Shown: positions 24,265-32,867 of the stretch, in pieces
Layout of the letters: every line of letters starts with the position of its first letter
Numbering within the stretch: the stretch's first letter is position 1
Assembly (NCBI GenBank): GCA_035764505.1
Contig: DASTZC010000080.1
Coordinates: 1-37,826 of the forward strand
Direction: 5' to 3'
DNA from: Candidatus Polarisedimenticolia bacterium
GTDB lineage: Bacteria; Acidobacteriota; Polarisedimenticolia; Gp22-AA2; AA152
DNA length: 37,826 bases
Position numbers and translations under genes: made by a program
The notes under the pieces: generated by a model
Seen by the model: the letters and a program-made list of their open reading frames with translations, nothing else
What the model was told of the DNA's origin: nothing
The model's database searches: none

Positions 24265-27200
24265 ATGGGGGCGCGCGCCAGAGTCCCGATCCTGATCCTT
24301 TTGTCCGCTCTTGGATGCCCGATCCTGGGCGGCACCCCCCTGTTCGCCCGGGACCTTCCCAATATCGATGCCCTCTCCGCTAAAGGCAGAACCCGCAAGA
24401 GCTTCCAGTTTCCTCCCGGTCTGAGCAAGGACCTGGTCCGATCCGATCGCTCCCTGCAGACGCATGAAATCCTGGGGCTTCCAACCTTCTTATGGGTTTC
24501 CGAGGGGGCCCGCATGGGAGGCGCCGACTCGCCGCGGCGCCGCGGCCTGGGCCCCGAGGCGGCGGCACGGGAGCACCTTGGCCGGTTCGCCTCCCTCTAT
24601 GACCTCGAGCCGGGGGATGCCGCGAGCGTCGAGCTGGGATCGATTCACGACACCGGACGCGGCGCCGTCATCGTTTCTTTCCGGCAGCGCGTCAATGGTG
24701 TTCCGGTCTTTCGCGACGAGATCAAGATGATCATGGGGCGCGACCTGGACCTCCTGGCGATCTCGGGGTTCCTGGCGGGAGGGCCGGCACGCGCCGCCCG
24801 CGGCGCTCCTCCGCGGTTCGATCTCGAGGGGCGCGAGGCGGCGGCGCGTGCCTACCACGATCTGACCGGCGCGGCGGTCGGGCCGCTGGATTTCCTGCCG
24901 GTCGGGAGAGGCGGCTCCGATTACGAGCTGGTCCACCTGCGCGACGAGGTGGCGGCGATGCTGGACAAGCCGCTCCTGCAACCCGCCCGCCTGCGCAAGG
25001 TCTTTTTTCACCTTCCCGATCGGCTCGAGCCTGCCTACTACGTCGAGCTGGACGCCGGCAGTCCGGGCGCGAACGAATCCGATTACTACGCCTACGTCGT
25101 CTCCGCGGCGGACGGCTCCATTCTCTTCCGCAACAATCTCACGGTGCGCGACGCTTTCTCGTACCGCGTCTGGGCCCTGACCTCCACGCCGTTCCTCCCC
25201 GCCGACGGGCCGCAGGGGACGGTCGGCACGCCGCATCCCACCGGGACACTCGACGGCTACCAGGCCCCCTTCGTCGCCCCGTCGCTGGTGACGCTGCAGA
25301 ACGGTCCGATCAGCACCAACGATCCCTGGCTGCCGGCCGGCTCCACGGTGACCACCGGGAACAACACCGATGCCTATGCCGACCTGGCATCTCCCGACGG
25401 CTTCAGCGCCGGCGATCTGCGTGCGACGACTACCTCCACCAACACCTTCGACCGGACCTACAACACGGCGCTGGCGCCCGCATCCAGCGCCAACCAGCAG
25501 ATGGCCGCCATCACCCAGCTCTTCTTCGACGTGAATTTCTTCCACGATTGGTTCTATGACTCCGGCTTCAACGAGGTCGCGGGGGACGCGCAGACCAACA
25601 ACTTCGGGCGCGGCGGTCTGGGGAACGACAGCATCAAGGCGGAGGCGCAGGATTTCAGCGGACGCAACAACGCTAACATGTCGACGCCCGCGGACGGAGC
25701 GCGCCCGCGCATGCAGATGTATGTCTTCGACGGCATCGGCGCCCGGGCGCTGAACATCAATGCTCCCGCCGCAATCGCCGGGACCTACGCCGTCGGCGTG
25801 GCGGATTTCGGACCGCTTACCTTCAATCTCACCAACAGCGTCGTCCTGGTGAACGACGGCACGGCCCCGGCCACCGACGCCTGCACGACCCCCTTCGTCA
25901 ACGCCGGCGCCCTGTCGGGGAAGATCGCCTTCCTCGATCGGGGCAACTGCTCCTTCACGGTGAAGGTCAAGAACGCCCAGCTCAACGGGGCGATCGGGGC
26001 GATCGTAGCGAACAACTCCGCCGGGATCCTCGACATGGGAGGTACCGACGCGACCATCACCATTCCCAGCGTCCTCGTCTCGCTCGACGACGGCAACACG
26101 ATTCGGGCGCAGCTCGGCGTGGGGGTGACCGCCAACCTCTTCCGCGGCGCCGCGGTGGACCGCGACGGAACCATCGACAACGAAGTTGTGGCGCACGAGT
26201 GGGGGCACTACATCAGCAACCGCCTGATCGGAGATGCCAACGGCTTGTCGAACCAGCAGGGGGGCGGGATGGGCGAAGGGTGGGGCGATTTCCACGCGCT
26301 GCTGATGGCGGTGCGCAGCGAGGACGCGCTGATCCCGGCGAATGCCAACTTCAATGGCGTTTACGCCATGGGGGCCTACGTCAACAGCGGTGGAGACAAC
26401 GGCAACCAGGGGAACCAGGGGTATTACTTCGGGTTCCGGCGCGTCCCCTATTCGACCGACATGACCAAGAACCCGCTGACTTTCCACCACATCTCGAACG
26501 GGGTGCCGATCACCGGGGCCCCGGTGGACTTCGGCGCCGACGGCACGAACAACTCCGAGGTGCACAACACGGGAGAAGTGTGGGCGACGATGCTGTGGGA
26601 GTGCTACGCGTCGCTGTTGCGCGACACGGCACGTCTCACCTTCGACGAGGCGCGCGACCGGATGCGCGACTACCTGGTGGCAGCCTACAAGATGACGCCG
26701 TCGCAGCCCACCGTCCTGGAGGCGCGCGACGCGGTCCTGGCCGCGGCGCTGGCCGGGGACAACCAGGATTTCCTGCTGTTCGCGCAGGCTTTCGCGAAGC
26801 GCGGCGCCGGAATCCGGGCCGTGGCCCCGAGCCGCTACTCGCTGACGCAGCAAGGGGTGGTGGAGAGCTTCACGGCCGGCGGCGATCTTTCGTTCGTGAG
26901 CGCTACGGTGGACGACAATCAGATCTATTGCGATCGCGACCACGTCCTGGATGCCGGCGAGACCGGGACTCTGACGATCACGCTGCGCAACACCGGCAGC
27001 ACCGCGCTGAGCGCGACCACCGCCACCGTCAGCTCGTCGAACCCGTCGGTGGCCTTCTTCCCGGCGGGGCCAATCTCCTTCCCCTCCTCGCAGCCTTTCG
27101 GCAACACCACGGCGACCGTGGCGATACAGTTCGGCGCGGTTTCCGGAATCCAGTCGATTCCGCTGACGATCTCCTTCAACGATTCCGGCTTCGCCCTCCC

Positions 27201-28209
27201 CGGAGCGGTGAGCGTTCCCATGGCGCAGCGCGGCAATTACGACGACCGGCCGAACACCTCGGCCTCCGACGACGTCGAGAGCGGCACCCCGCGCTGGACG
27301 GTCTCGCACAACCTGTCGCTGGACGGCTCCGAGCCCTGGACGCGCCTCGAGGTGACCCCTTCGGATCACCGGTGGCTCGGGCCCGATTCAAATGAGCCTG
27401 CCGATCACTACCTCGTTTCGCCGTCGCTGAATGTCGCCGCCACCGGCAGCTTCAGCTTCACTTTCAGCCATCGTTACTCGTTCGAGGCCGATACCGTCCC
27501 CACCTTCTACGACGGCGGGGTCATCGAGATCAGCAACAACGGCGGGACGAGCTGGACCGACATCGGGGCCTCGGCTTCGCCCGGCTATACGGCCGTCCTG
27601 ACGAGCGGCGGCGGCAACCCCCTTTCCGGCCGGTCGGCGTACGCCGGCACCAGCCCGGGATATCCCGCATTCTCCACGGTGACGGTGAATCTCGGCACGG
27701 CTTATCAGGGGCAGATCGTCAAGGTACGCTTCCGCATCGGCACCGATGCCAGCGTCGGCGCTCCCGGATGGGAGATCGACAACCTGGCCTTCTCCAACAT
27801 CACCAATCTCCCATTCAATGCGCTGGTCCCCGACGGTCATGTCTGCATCGATACCGACACCGACGGGGTGCCCGACATCGACGACTGCTCTCCCGGAAAC
27901 TCGTCGCTCTGGGCGGCTCCCTCCGAGGCACTCAGCCTGACGCTGGATGCGCCGGGTGCGACGATCCTGAGCTGGCTGGTCCCGTCAAGCCCGGGAGGGA
28001 ACACGGTCCTCTATGACCTGCTGCGCAACACGACGGCTTCCTTTGTCTCTCCGACCTGCGTCGAGTCGGGAGATACCAACCTGTCTGCGGTCGATGCCAC
28101 GAATCCGGTCGCGGTGCTGTTCTACCTGGTCCGATCGCGGAATGCCTGCGGCAGCAATCTCGGGACGAGCTCCGCGGGAGCGCCCCGCGCCGCCCCGCCC
28201 TGCCCGTAG
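24265..28209 (+). CDS. Secreted M36 fungalysin-like metalloprotease with PA insert and '...CP' tail
   Basis: Protein of 1314 residues. A signal peptide (about 1-28) is followed by an FTP/PepSY-type propeptide region (to about 290). The M36 catalytic domain begins near QLFFDVNFFHDWFYDSGFNE, is interrupted by a PA domain (about 505-630, GKIAFLDRGNCSFTVKVKNA), and resumes with the zinc motif HEWGHY (His644, Glu645, His648) and GEGWGDF (Glu671, third ligand). Downstream are a CARDB-like beta domain (VLDAGETGTLTITLRNTGST), a MAM/jelly-roll-like domain ending GWEIDNLAFSNI, a DTDTDGVPDIDDC loop (from 1196), and the tail VLFYLVRSRNACG ... APPCP shared with the kelch and oxidase proteins. All zinc ligands are intact, so it should be active on extracellular protein. 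Confidence 0.93.
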   Translation: MGARARVPILILLSALGCPILGGTPLFARDLPNIDALSAKGRTRKSFQFPPGLSKDLVRSDRSLQTHEILGLPTFLWVSEGARMGGADSPRRRGLGPEAAAREHLGRFASLYDLEPGDAASVELGSIHDTGRGAVIVSFRQRVNGVPVFRDEIKMIMGRDLDLLAISGFLAGGPARAARGAPPRFDLEGREAAARAYHDLTGAAVGPLDFLPVGRGGSDYELVHLRDEVAAMLDKPLLQPARLRKVFFHLPDRLEPAYYVELDAGSPGANESDYYAYVVSAADGSILFRNNLTVRDAFSYRVWALTSTPFLPADGPQGTVGTPHPTGTLDGYQAPFVAPSLVTLQNGPISTNDPWLPAGSTVTTGNNTDAYADLASPDGFSAGDLRATTTSTNTFDRTYNTALAPASSANQQMAAITQLFFDVNFFHDWFYDSGFNEVAGDAQTNNFGRGGLGNDSIKAEAQDFSGRNNANMSTPADGARPRMQMYVFDGIGARALNINAPAAIAGTYAVGVADFGPLTFNLTNSVVLVNDGTAPATDACTTPFVNAGALSGKIAFLDRGNCSFTVKVKNAQLNGAIGAIVANNSAGILDMGGTDATITIPSVLVSLDDGNTIRAQLGVGVTANLFRGAAVDRDGTIDNEVVAHEWGHYISNRLIGDANGLSNQQGGGMGEGWGDFHALLMAVRSEDALIPANANFNGVYAMGAYVNSGGDNGNQGNQGYYFGFRRVPYSTDMTKNPLTFHHISNGVPITGAPVDFGADGTNNSEVHNTGEVWATMLWECYASLLRDTARLTFDEARDRMRDYLVAAYKMTPSQPTVLEARDAVLAAALAGDNQDFLLFAQAFAKRGAGIRAVAPSRYSLTQQGVVESFTAGGDLSFVSATVDDNQIYCDRDHVLDAGETGTLTITLRNTGSTALSATTATVSSSNPSVAFFPAGPISFPSSQPFGNTTATVAIQFGAVSGIQSIPLTISFNDSGFALPGAVSVPMAQRGNYDDRPNTSASDDVESGTPRWTVSHNLSLDGSEPWTRLEVTPSDHRWLGPDSNEPADHYLVSPSLNVAATGSFSFTFSHRYSFEADTVPTFYDGGVIEISNNGGTSWTDIGASASPGYTAVLTSGGGNPLSGRSAYAGTSPGYPAFSTVTVNLGTAYQGQIVKVRFRIGTDASVGAPGWEIDNLAFSNITNLPFNALVPDGHVCIDTDTDGVPDIDDCSPGNSSLWAAPSEALSLTLDAPGATILSWLVPSSPGGNTVLYDLLRNTTASFVSPTCVESGDTNLSAVDATNPVAVLFYLVRSRNACGSNLGTSSAGAPRAAPPCP

Positions 28210-28261
28210 AGACCTGGTTCGGCGATTCGAAATCGGCCCGGGGCGCGACACCTGAACAGCC

Positions 28262-28285
28262 GGTACTTGATCAGGTACTTGATCA
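28262..28285. repeat. Perfect 12-base tandem duplication
   Basis: GGTACTTGATCA occurs twice back to back, each copy carrying the palindrome TGATCA. It lies in the intergenic gap just before the shared terminator. Function unknown. Confidence 0.8.
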
Positions 28286-28320
28286 GGCGCCTTGCGTGAG
28301 CTGCAGGGAGTAAAGAAGAA

Positions 28321-28352
28321 GGGCGCGAGGCCGAGGCCCCGCGCCCTTTTTT
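28321..28352. terminator. Bidirectional intrinsic terminator
   Basis: GGGCGCG (28321-28327) pairs with CGCGCCC (28340-28346), with an inner GGCC/GGCC stem, followed by six T's (28347-28352) on the plus strand. The other side reads TTCTTCTTTA on the minus strand. It sits between the convergent M36 and M3 protease genes and can serve both. Confidence 0.88.
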
Positions 28353-28373
28353 CGACCGCTGCGTAGGCGGTAT

Positions 28374-30563
28374 CTACTTGGCGGCTGCCGGCGCCGCTGC
28401 CGAAGCCTCTTGCGGGAAGCCCCGCTCCTTCATCAAGGCGGCGGTCCCGGCGTCCCGGCCGCGGAAGGCACGGTAGGCTTCCGCCGGATCGACCGTGTTG
28501 CCCGCGGAGAAGACCTTGTCGTACAGACGCTTCGCCACCGCCTTGTCGTACGGCCCTCCCGCCTCGGTAAAGGCGGCCCAGGCGTCGGCGCTCAGCGTAT
28601 CGGCCCACAGGTAGCTGTAGTATCCGGCCGAATAGCCGTCGCCCGCGAAGATGTGGCTGAACTGGGGCGTCCGGTGCCGCATGCAGATCTCATCCGGCAT
28701 TCCCAGCTTCTTGAGCGCGTCCTTCTCGAACTGCGCGGGATCGATCTCCGTATCTTTCGTCGCCGCCAGGTGCAGCTCCATGTCCACCAGCGCGCCGGCC
28801 AGGTACTCGACCGTGATGAAGCCCTGGTTGAAGGTGGCCGCCTTCTGAATCTTCGCCACCAGCTCGGACGGAATCGACTTTCCCTGCGCGTTGACGGCGA
28901 ACTTGTTCAGGACCTCGGGCGTCTCCAGCCAGTGCTCCAGGAGCTGCGAGGGGAACTCGACGTAGTCGCGCGCCACGGCCGTGCCGGCGAGCGACGGATA
29001 GGTCACGTTGGAGTTGAGCCCGTGCAGCGCGTGCCCGAACTCGTGGAACAGCGCCCGGGCGTCATCCCAGCTGATCAGAATCGGCTCACCCGGCTTTCCC
29101 TTCACGAAGTTGGTGTTGTTGGAGACGATGACCGGAATGGGATGCTCGAAGCGCTCCTGCGGCCGGTACTCGTTCATCCAGGCGCCCGACTGCTTGCCGG
29201 TGCGAGCGTACGGATCGAAGTACCACATTCCCACATGCGCGCCTGACGCATTCTTGACTTCCCAGACGCGGATGTCCGGCAGCAGAACCGGCACGTCGGT
29301 GACCGGCGTGAACTTCAGGCCGAAGAGCTGTCCTGCCGTCCAGAAGAGCGCTTCACGCAGCTTCTCCAGCTGCAGGTACGGCTTGATCTGGTTCTCGTCG
29401 AGATCGTACTTCGCCGCGCGCACCTTCTCGGCGTAGTAGCGATAATCCCAGGGGGCGATCTTGAAGCCGGCGTTCTCCTTGTCGGCGAGCGCCTGCATGT
29501 CGGTGACTTCCTCGCGCACCCGCGCGACGGCCGGCGTCCAGACCGACTTCATCAAGGCCATGGCGTTCTCGGGGTTCTTCGCCATGGAATTCTCCAGCCG
29601 CCAATGGGCGTGCGTCGGATAGCCGAGCAAAACCGCCCGCTCGGCGCGCAGCTTCAGGATCTCGGTGATGATCTTCTTGGTGTCGTGGGCGTCGCCGTTA
29701 TCACCGCGGCTGTAGTAGGTGCGCCAGACCTTCTCGCGCAGGTCGCGCCGGGACGAATAGGTGAGGAACGGCTCCATGCTGGAGCGCGTATTGGTGATGG
29801 CCCACTGCCCCTTCTTCCCCTTCGCCTCGGCGGCGGCGGCCGCGCCGGAGATCACCGACGGCGGCAGGCCGGCGAGATCTACTTCTTTCGTGAGATAGGT
29901 TACGTAGTCGCTCTCGTCGGCCAGGACATCCTGCTGGAAATTGGTATACAGGGCCGCGAGGCGCTCGTTGATCTCGGCGACCCGCTTCTTGCCGGCGGGA
30001 TCGAGCTTGGCGCCGGCGCGGACGAAGCCGGTGTAGTCCAGCCAGACGAGCCGCTGCTGCTCCGGCGTCAGTCCCGACTTGTCGCGCGTCTGGTACACCG
30101 CCTCGATGCGCTTGAACAGCTTCTCGTTCTGCGTGATCTTGTCCTGGAAGGCCGCCAGCTTGGGAGCCATCTCGCGCTCCACCGCCTGGAAATCGGGGGT
30201 GCTCATGGTGGAGCTGAAGACCCCGTAGATGCTGACGGCCCGCGTCAGCCCACGGCCCGCACGCTCCAGCGCCGCGATGGTATTCTCGAAGTTGGGCGGT
30301 GCGGGGTTCGCCGCGATGGCGTCGATCTCCTTCAGGTTCTCGGCCATTCCCTCTTCGAGGGCCGGCTTGAACTGGTCGACCTTCACCTTGTCGAAGGGCG
30401 GCACACCCCCATGGGGGCCGGTCCACTGCGCGAGAAGCACGTTGGCCGGCGCCGCGGCGCCGGCCGCGGGTTTCGTCGGTTTCTGAGTCACGGCATCTCC
30501 CTGGGTCGCTCCCGCAGCGATCAGCGCGAGCATCCCCGCGCAGGCGAACTTGAACCACTTCAT
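28374..30563 (-). CDS. M3-family oligopeptidase (peptidyl-dipeptidase Dcp-like)
   Basis: Zinc metallopeptidase of 729 residues. The active site HEFGHALHG gives His507, Glu508 and His511, with the third ligand Glu536 in DYVEFPSQLLEHW; all are intact. Other M3 marks are WDDARALFHEFGH and FSHIFAGDGYSAGYYSYLWA near the C terminus. Dcp-type enzymes cut dipeptides from the C-terminal ends of short peptides. A hydrophobic leader (MKWFKFACAGMLALIAAGAT) suggests export to the periplasm, unlike cytoplasmic Dcp and OpdA of E. coli. GGGAGG lies 12 bases before the ATG. It is convergent with the M36 gene; together they could degrade protein outside and peptides in the periplasm. Confidence 0.94.
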   Translation of the reverse strand: MKWFKFACAGMLALIAAGATQGDAVTQKPTKPAAGAAAPANVLLAQWTGPHGGVPPFDKVKVDQFKPALEEGMAENLKEIDAIAANPAPPNFENTIAALERAGRGLTRAVSIYGVFSSTMSTPDFQAVEREMAPKLAAFQDKITQNEKLFKRIEAVYQTRDKSGLTPEQQRLVWLDYTGFVRAGAKLDPAGKKRVAEINERLAALYTNFQQDVLADESDYVTYLTKEVDLAGLPPSVISGAAAAAEAKGKKGQWAITNTRSSMEPFLTYSSRRDLREKVWRTYYSRGDNGDAHDTKKIITEILKLRAERAVLLGYPTHAHWRLENSMAKNPENAMALMKSVWTPAVARVREEVTDMQALADKENAGFKIAPWDYRYYAEKVRAAKYDLDENQIKPYLQLEKLREALFWTAGQLFGLKFTPVTDVPVLLPDIRVWEVKNASGAHVGMWYFDPYARTGKQSGAWMNEYRPQERFEHPIPVIVSNNTNFVKGKPGEPILISWDDARALFHEFGHALHGLNSNVTYPSLAGTAVARDYVEFPSQLLEHWLETPEVLNKFAVNAQGKSIPSELVAKIQKAATFNQGFITVEYLAGALVDMELHLAATKDTEIDPAQFEKDALKKLGMPDEICMRHRTPQFSHIFAGDGYSAGYYSYLWADTLSADAWAAFTEAGGPYDKAVAKRLYDKVFSAGNTVDPAEAYRAFRGRDAGTAALMKERGFPQEASAAAPAAAK

Positions 30564-30792
30564 CTTAAGAGGCCTCCCTGCCGGGCGCGCGCGCCCGCAA
30601 TACCGAACGTTTTCGCCCTCGCGTTTTCGGTCCCGCTCCCGGGGCGTCGGGAAGGGGTCGCGGGATGGGCCGTCCCGGACGCGGGAAGTCCCGCGGCGGT
30701 TCCATTGGCCCGAGTTGGACGTTTGCGGCCCGCATTATAGCCCGAGCCGCCCCCGGCGCCACCGCCCAGTTGATCAATCCCCATCAAGGGTC

Positions 30793-30822
30793 TTGTGCCT
30801 TCCCTCGGGGCTGGGGTATAAG
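30793..30822 (+). promoter_or_regulatory. Candidate promoter of the matrixin operon
   Basis: TTGTGC (30793-30798), an 18-base spacer, then TATAAG (30817-30822, five of six matches to the -10 consensus). The implied leader before the ATG at 30864 is about 35 bases. It lies in a gap between divergent genes. Confidence 0.5.
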
Positions 30823-30863
30823 GGCCTCCTGCGTCCAAACCTTTACTCCAAAGGGGGGCAAGC

Positions 30864-31448
30864 ATGAGACGAAAAGGCGTAATCGCGTTCGTCCTCGCGC
30901 TGGCGGCGGCATCCGCCTGGGCGAGCTCCGTGATCGGGCTGTCGGTGGAGGATCAGGCACGCCTCTCCCAGCTCGTCGTGGTGGGAGAGGTCCTGAACCA
31001 GCGGGGGGTCAATCATCCGGTGAACGGGCTGGAGACAGCGGTCACCCTCAAGGTGACCGACGTGCTCAAAGGCGAGGCGCGCAAGGGCCAGGCGATTACA
31101 TTCCATAGCCGCAGCGGCCAGAAAGATGGGGAGATCTCCGAGGCCATCGGCGAGGCGGTATTCCATAGCGGGCAGAAGGTCCTGGTCTTCATCGAGTCGG
31201 TCGATGGAAGACTGTACAACCTGGGGCTGTCGATGGGGGTCTGGAACGTCAACGAGGACAAGACCGGCGCGACCACCTTCACCCGGGCTCTCCAGGATGG
31301 TTTGTCGATCGTCGGCGAGCAGGCAGTGGAGATGGGTCCGGTCTCCTATGGTGACATGAAGGGGCGTGTCTCCTATGCCGGCCGGAATCCCCGATTCGAC
31401 AACGAGGTCCTGCGCGCCCAGGTCCACGGAAAGGCGGTGACACAATGA
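30864..31448 (+). CDS. Exported protein translationally coupled to a matrixin-like protease
   Basis: Protein of 194 residues of unrecognised family. The signal peptide (MRRKGVIAFVLALAAASAWA) is followed by a beta-rich domain: LSQLVVVGEVLNQRGVN, TAVTLKVTDVLKGEARKGQA then ITFHSRSGQ, and KVLVFIESVDGRLYNLG. The pattern 'VxGxV.......TxVTLKVxxVLKGE' resembles small secreted OB-like domains with no catalytic motif. AAGGGGGG lies just before the ATG. Its last bases overlap the next gene by ATGA (31445-31448). Being paired with a protease, it could be a chaperone, inhibitor or substrate-binding partner, but nothing in the sequence decides between these. Confidence 0.82.
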   Translation: MRRKGVIAFVLALAAASAWASSVIGLSVEDQARLSQLVVVGEVLNQRGVNHPVNGLETAVTLKVTDVLKGEARKGQAITFHSRSGQKDGEISEAIGEAVFHSGQKVLVFIESVDGRLYNLGLSMGVWNVNEDKTGATTFTRALQDGLSIVGEQAVEMGPVSYGDMKGRVSYAGRNPRFDNEVLRAQVHGKAVTQ

Positions 31449-32062
31449 TCCGGAAGATCGGCTCGAAAACCATCGTCCTGACGGCCGCCTGCCTGCTGCT
31501 CGCCACTTCTGGGGCCGCGGCCTATTGCCTCATCGGCGTGCGCTGGCCGAACGGCGCCGACATCCGTTACAACCCGAGCGGCAAGGTGACCACCGGACAA
31601 TGCATCAGCGCCTCGCAGATGGACAGCGCCGTCACCGGCGGCATCACTCCATGGCGCCCCCTGAGTTATGCGGGCACCACGACCAAGACCGCCAACAAGC
31701 GTGACGGCCAGAACACGGTCGGCTGGGCAAACCTGGGCGGCCAGACGCTCGGCGTGACGAATCTCCTCAAGTACGATCGACAGGCGACCTTCAACTGCCA
31801 GGGCAACCTGCTGGCCAATCTTTACGAGGCCGACGTCCGGCTGACGACTGCCTATCGCTGGACGTCAGGCGGCGGTCAGTGCCCCTGCGCGGCCGGACCG
31901 GCAATCTACCTCAACGGGGTGTCTGAGCATGAGTTCGGGCACGTCACCGGGCTCTGCCACACCAACGTTCCGTCCGATCTGATGTACCCGTCCTTCGGGA
32001 CCTGTGAGAACAAGAGCTCAGGACCCGATGAAAACGCGGGTGAAAACGCCCTCTGCTACTAG
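31445..32062 (+). CDS. Secreted matrixin-like (M10-type) metalloprotease
   Basis: Protein of 205 residues. A signal peptide (about 1-26, ending SGAAAYC) precedes the domain. The metzincin zinc motif is complete: HEFGHVTGLCH with His162, Glu163, His166 and His172, followed by SDLMYPSF, whose methionine is the Met-turn. The N-terminal VRWPNGADIRYNPSGKV is typical of the first strand of matrixin-like proteins. No propeptide cysteine switch (PRCGxPD) is visible, so latency, if any, must come from elsewhere, perhaps from the coupled upstream protein. Six or more Cys suggest disulphides. Identification as a metzincin is firm; the substrate is unknown. Confidence 0.9.
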   Translation: MIRKIGSKTIVLTAACLLLATSGAAAYCLIGVRWPNGADIRYNPSGKVTTGQCISASQMDSAVTGGITPWRPLSYAGTTTKTANKRDGQNTVGWANLGGQTLGVTNLLKYDRQATFNCQGNLLANLYEADVRLTTAYRWTSGGGQCPCAAGPAIYLNGVSEHEFGHVTGLCHTNVPSDLMYPSFGTCENKSSGPDENAGENALCY

Positions 32063-32082
32063 GTCGGCGTTTGCGGGCAACA

Positions 32083-32113
32083 AAAAAGCGGGGCCGTCTC
32101 GGCCCCGCTTTTT
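32083..32113. terminator. Bidirectional intrinsic terminator
   Basis: GCGGGGCCG (32088-32096) pairs with CGGCCCCGC (32100-32108) around a TCT loop. A's at 32083-32087 and T's at 32109-32113 flank it, giving a U-tract in either direction. It serves the convergent matrixin and YSC84 genes. Confidence 0.93.
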
Positions 32114-32132
32114 ATTTAAGGGAAAGTCTAGG

Positions 32133-32852
32133 CTAGGACTTTGCCCCGGTATAACCGCTGGCCGTCTTCACGAACGACTTGGCGGCCGCCGGCACCTCGA
32201 CGCTGTGCTCGACCAGGATCTGGCGCCCCGTGAGCGGCTTGCCATAGAACTCCTGGTTGGCGTCCTCCTTCGGCTTCACGACCATCCCTTCGAGGGACGC
32301 GCCCAGGAAGGCTCCGCGAGACCGTGACCAGCTCAGAATCTGAGCATGCAGCATCGCATCGGTCATCGCCTGGGTATTACGGCCCACCGGGCCGGCCACC
32401 GCGGCAGCCTCGGCACCCAGCGTGAACTTGTCCTTCAGGAGATAGTCCATTCCTTCCTTGTTCATGACGAGGAGAACAAGGTCGGTGGAGGAGCCGCCTA
32501 CCTGAAACCCTACGCTCGGCCCCCCAATCGAATAGAAGGCGGGAGGACTCATCGTCCCGTCTTCCGTCTTGCAGGTGAACAGACCCTTGCCGTACTCGCC
32601 GCCCACCACGAAGGCGCCCTTCTTCACTTTCGGGAAGACGCCGACGCACTCCGCCTTCTCCAGGAGCTCCTGCGGGATGCGCTTGTCGGGAGCCGACACG
32701 GCGTCACGCAGAACCTGCTCTGAATCGCTGACGATCTCAGTGCGCTTCGCCTTGTCGCTCTTGTCGTGATCATCGTCGTTGGCGATCGCTGGGGCGGCCA
32801 TCAGAAGAGCGGCCACCGACGCCATCAAAAGAGTTGCGAACCGTTTACGCAT
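32133..32852 (-). CDS. Exported YSC84/SYLF-domain lipid-binding protein
   Basis: Protein of 239 residues. The signal peptide (MRKRFATLLMASVAALLMAA) is followed by a short acidic/basic stretch (NDDDHDKSDKAKR) and one SYLF domain: LLEKAECVGVFPKVKKGAFV, GGEYGKGLFTC, FYSIGGPSVGFQVGGSSTDL, LVMNKEGMDYLLKDKFTLGA, and SRSRGAFLGASLEGMVVKPK near the C-terminal end. Eukaryotic members bind phosphoinositides; bacterial secreted members have no settled function, and an envelope lipid-binding role is inferred. The ribosome binding site sits in a small hairpin (32853-32867). Confidence 0.92.
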   Translation of the reverse strand: MRKRFATLLMASVAALLMAAPAIANDDDHDKSDKAKRTEIVSDSEQVLRDAVSAPDKRIPQELLEKAECVGVFPKVKKGAFVVGGEYGKGLFTCKTEDGTMSPPAFYSIGGPSVGFQVGGSSTDLVLLVMNKEGMDYLLKDKFTLGAEAAAVAGPVGRNTQAMTDAMLHAQILSWSRSRGAFLGASLEGMVVKPKEDANQEFYGKPLTGRQILVEHSVEVPAAAKSFVKTASGYTGAKS

Positions 32853-32867
32853 GAGAACCTCCTTCTC
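32853..32867 (-). promoter_or_regulatory. Ribosome binding site inside a 5-bp hairpin
   Basis: On the minus strand GAGAA-GGAGG-TTCTC abuts the ATG. The Shine-Dalgarno GGAGG is exactly the loop of a perfect 5-bp inverted repeat. It could modulate initiation, or simply be chance. Confidence 0.45.

Noticed and set aside
24490-27369. Long open frame of 959 codons on the minus strand inside the M36 gene
   Set aside because: Arg/Gly/His/Val-rich shadow of a high-GC gene, with no domain or SD. The plus-strand frame has intact zinc motifs and a signal peptide.
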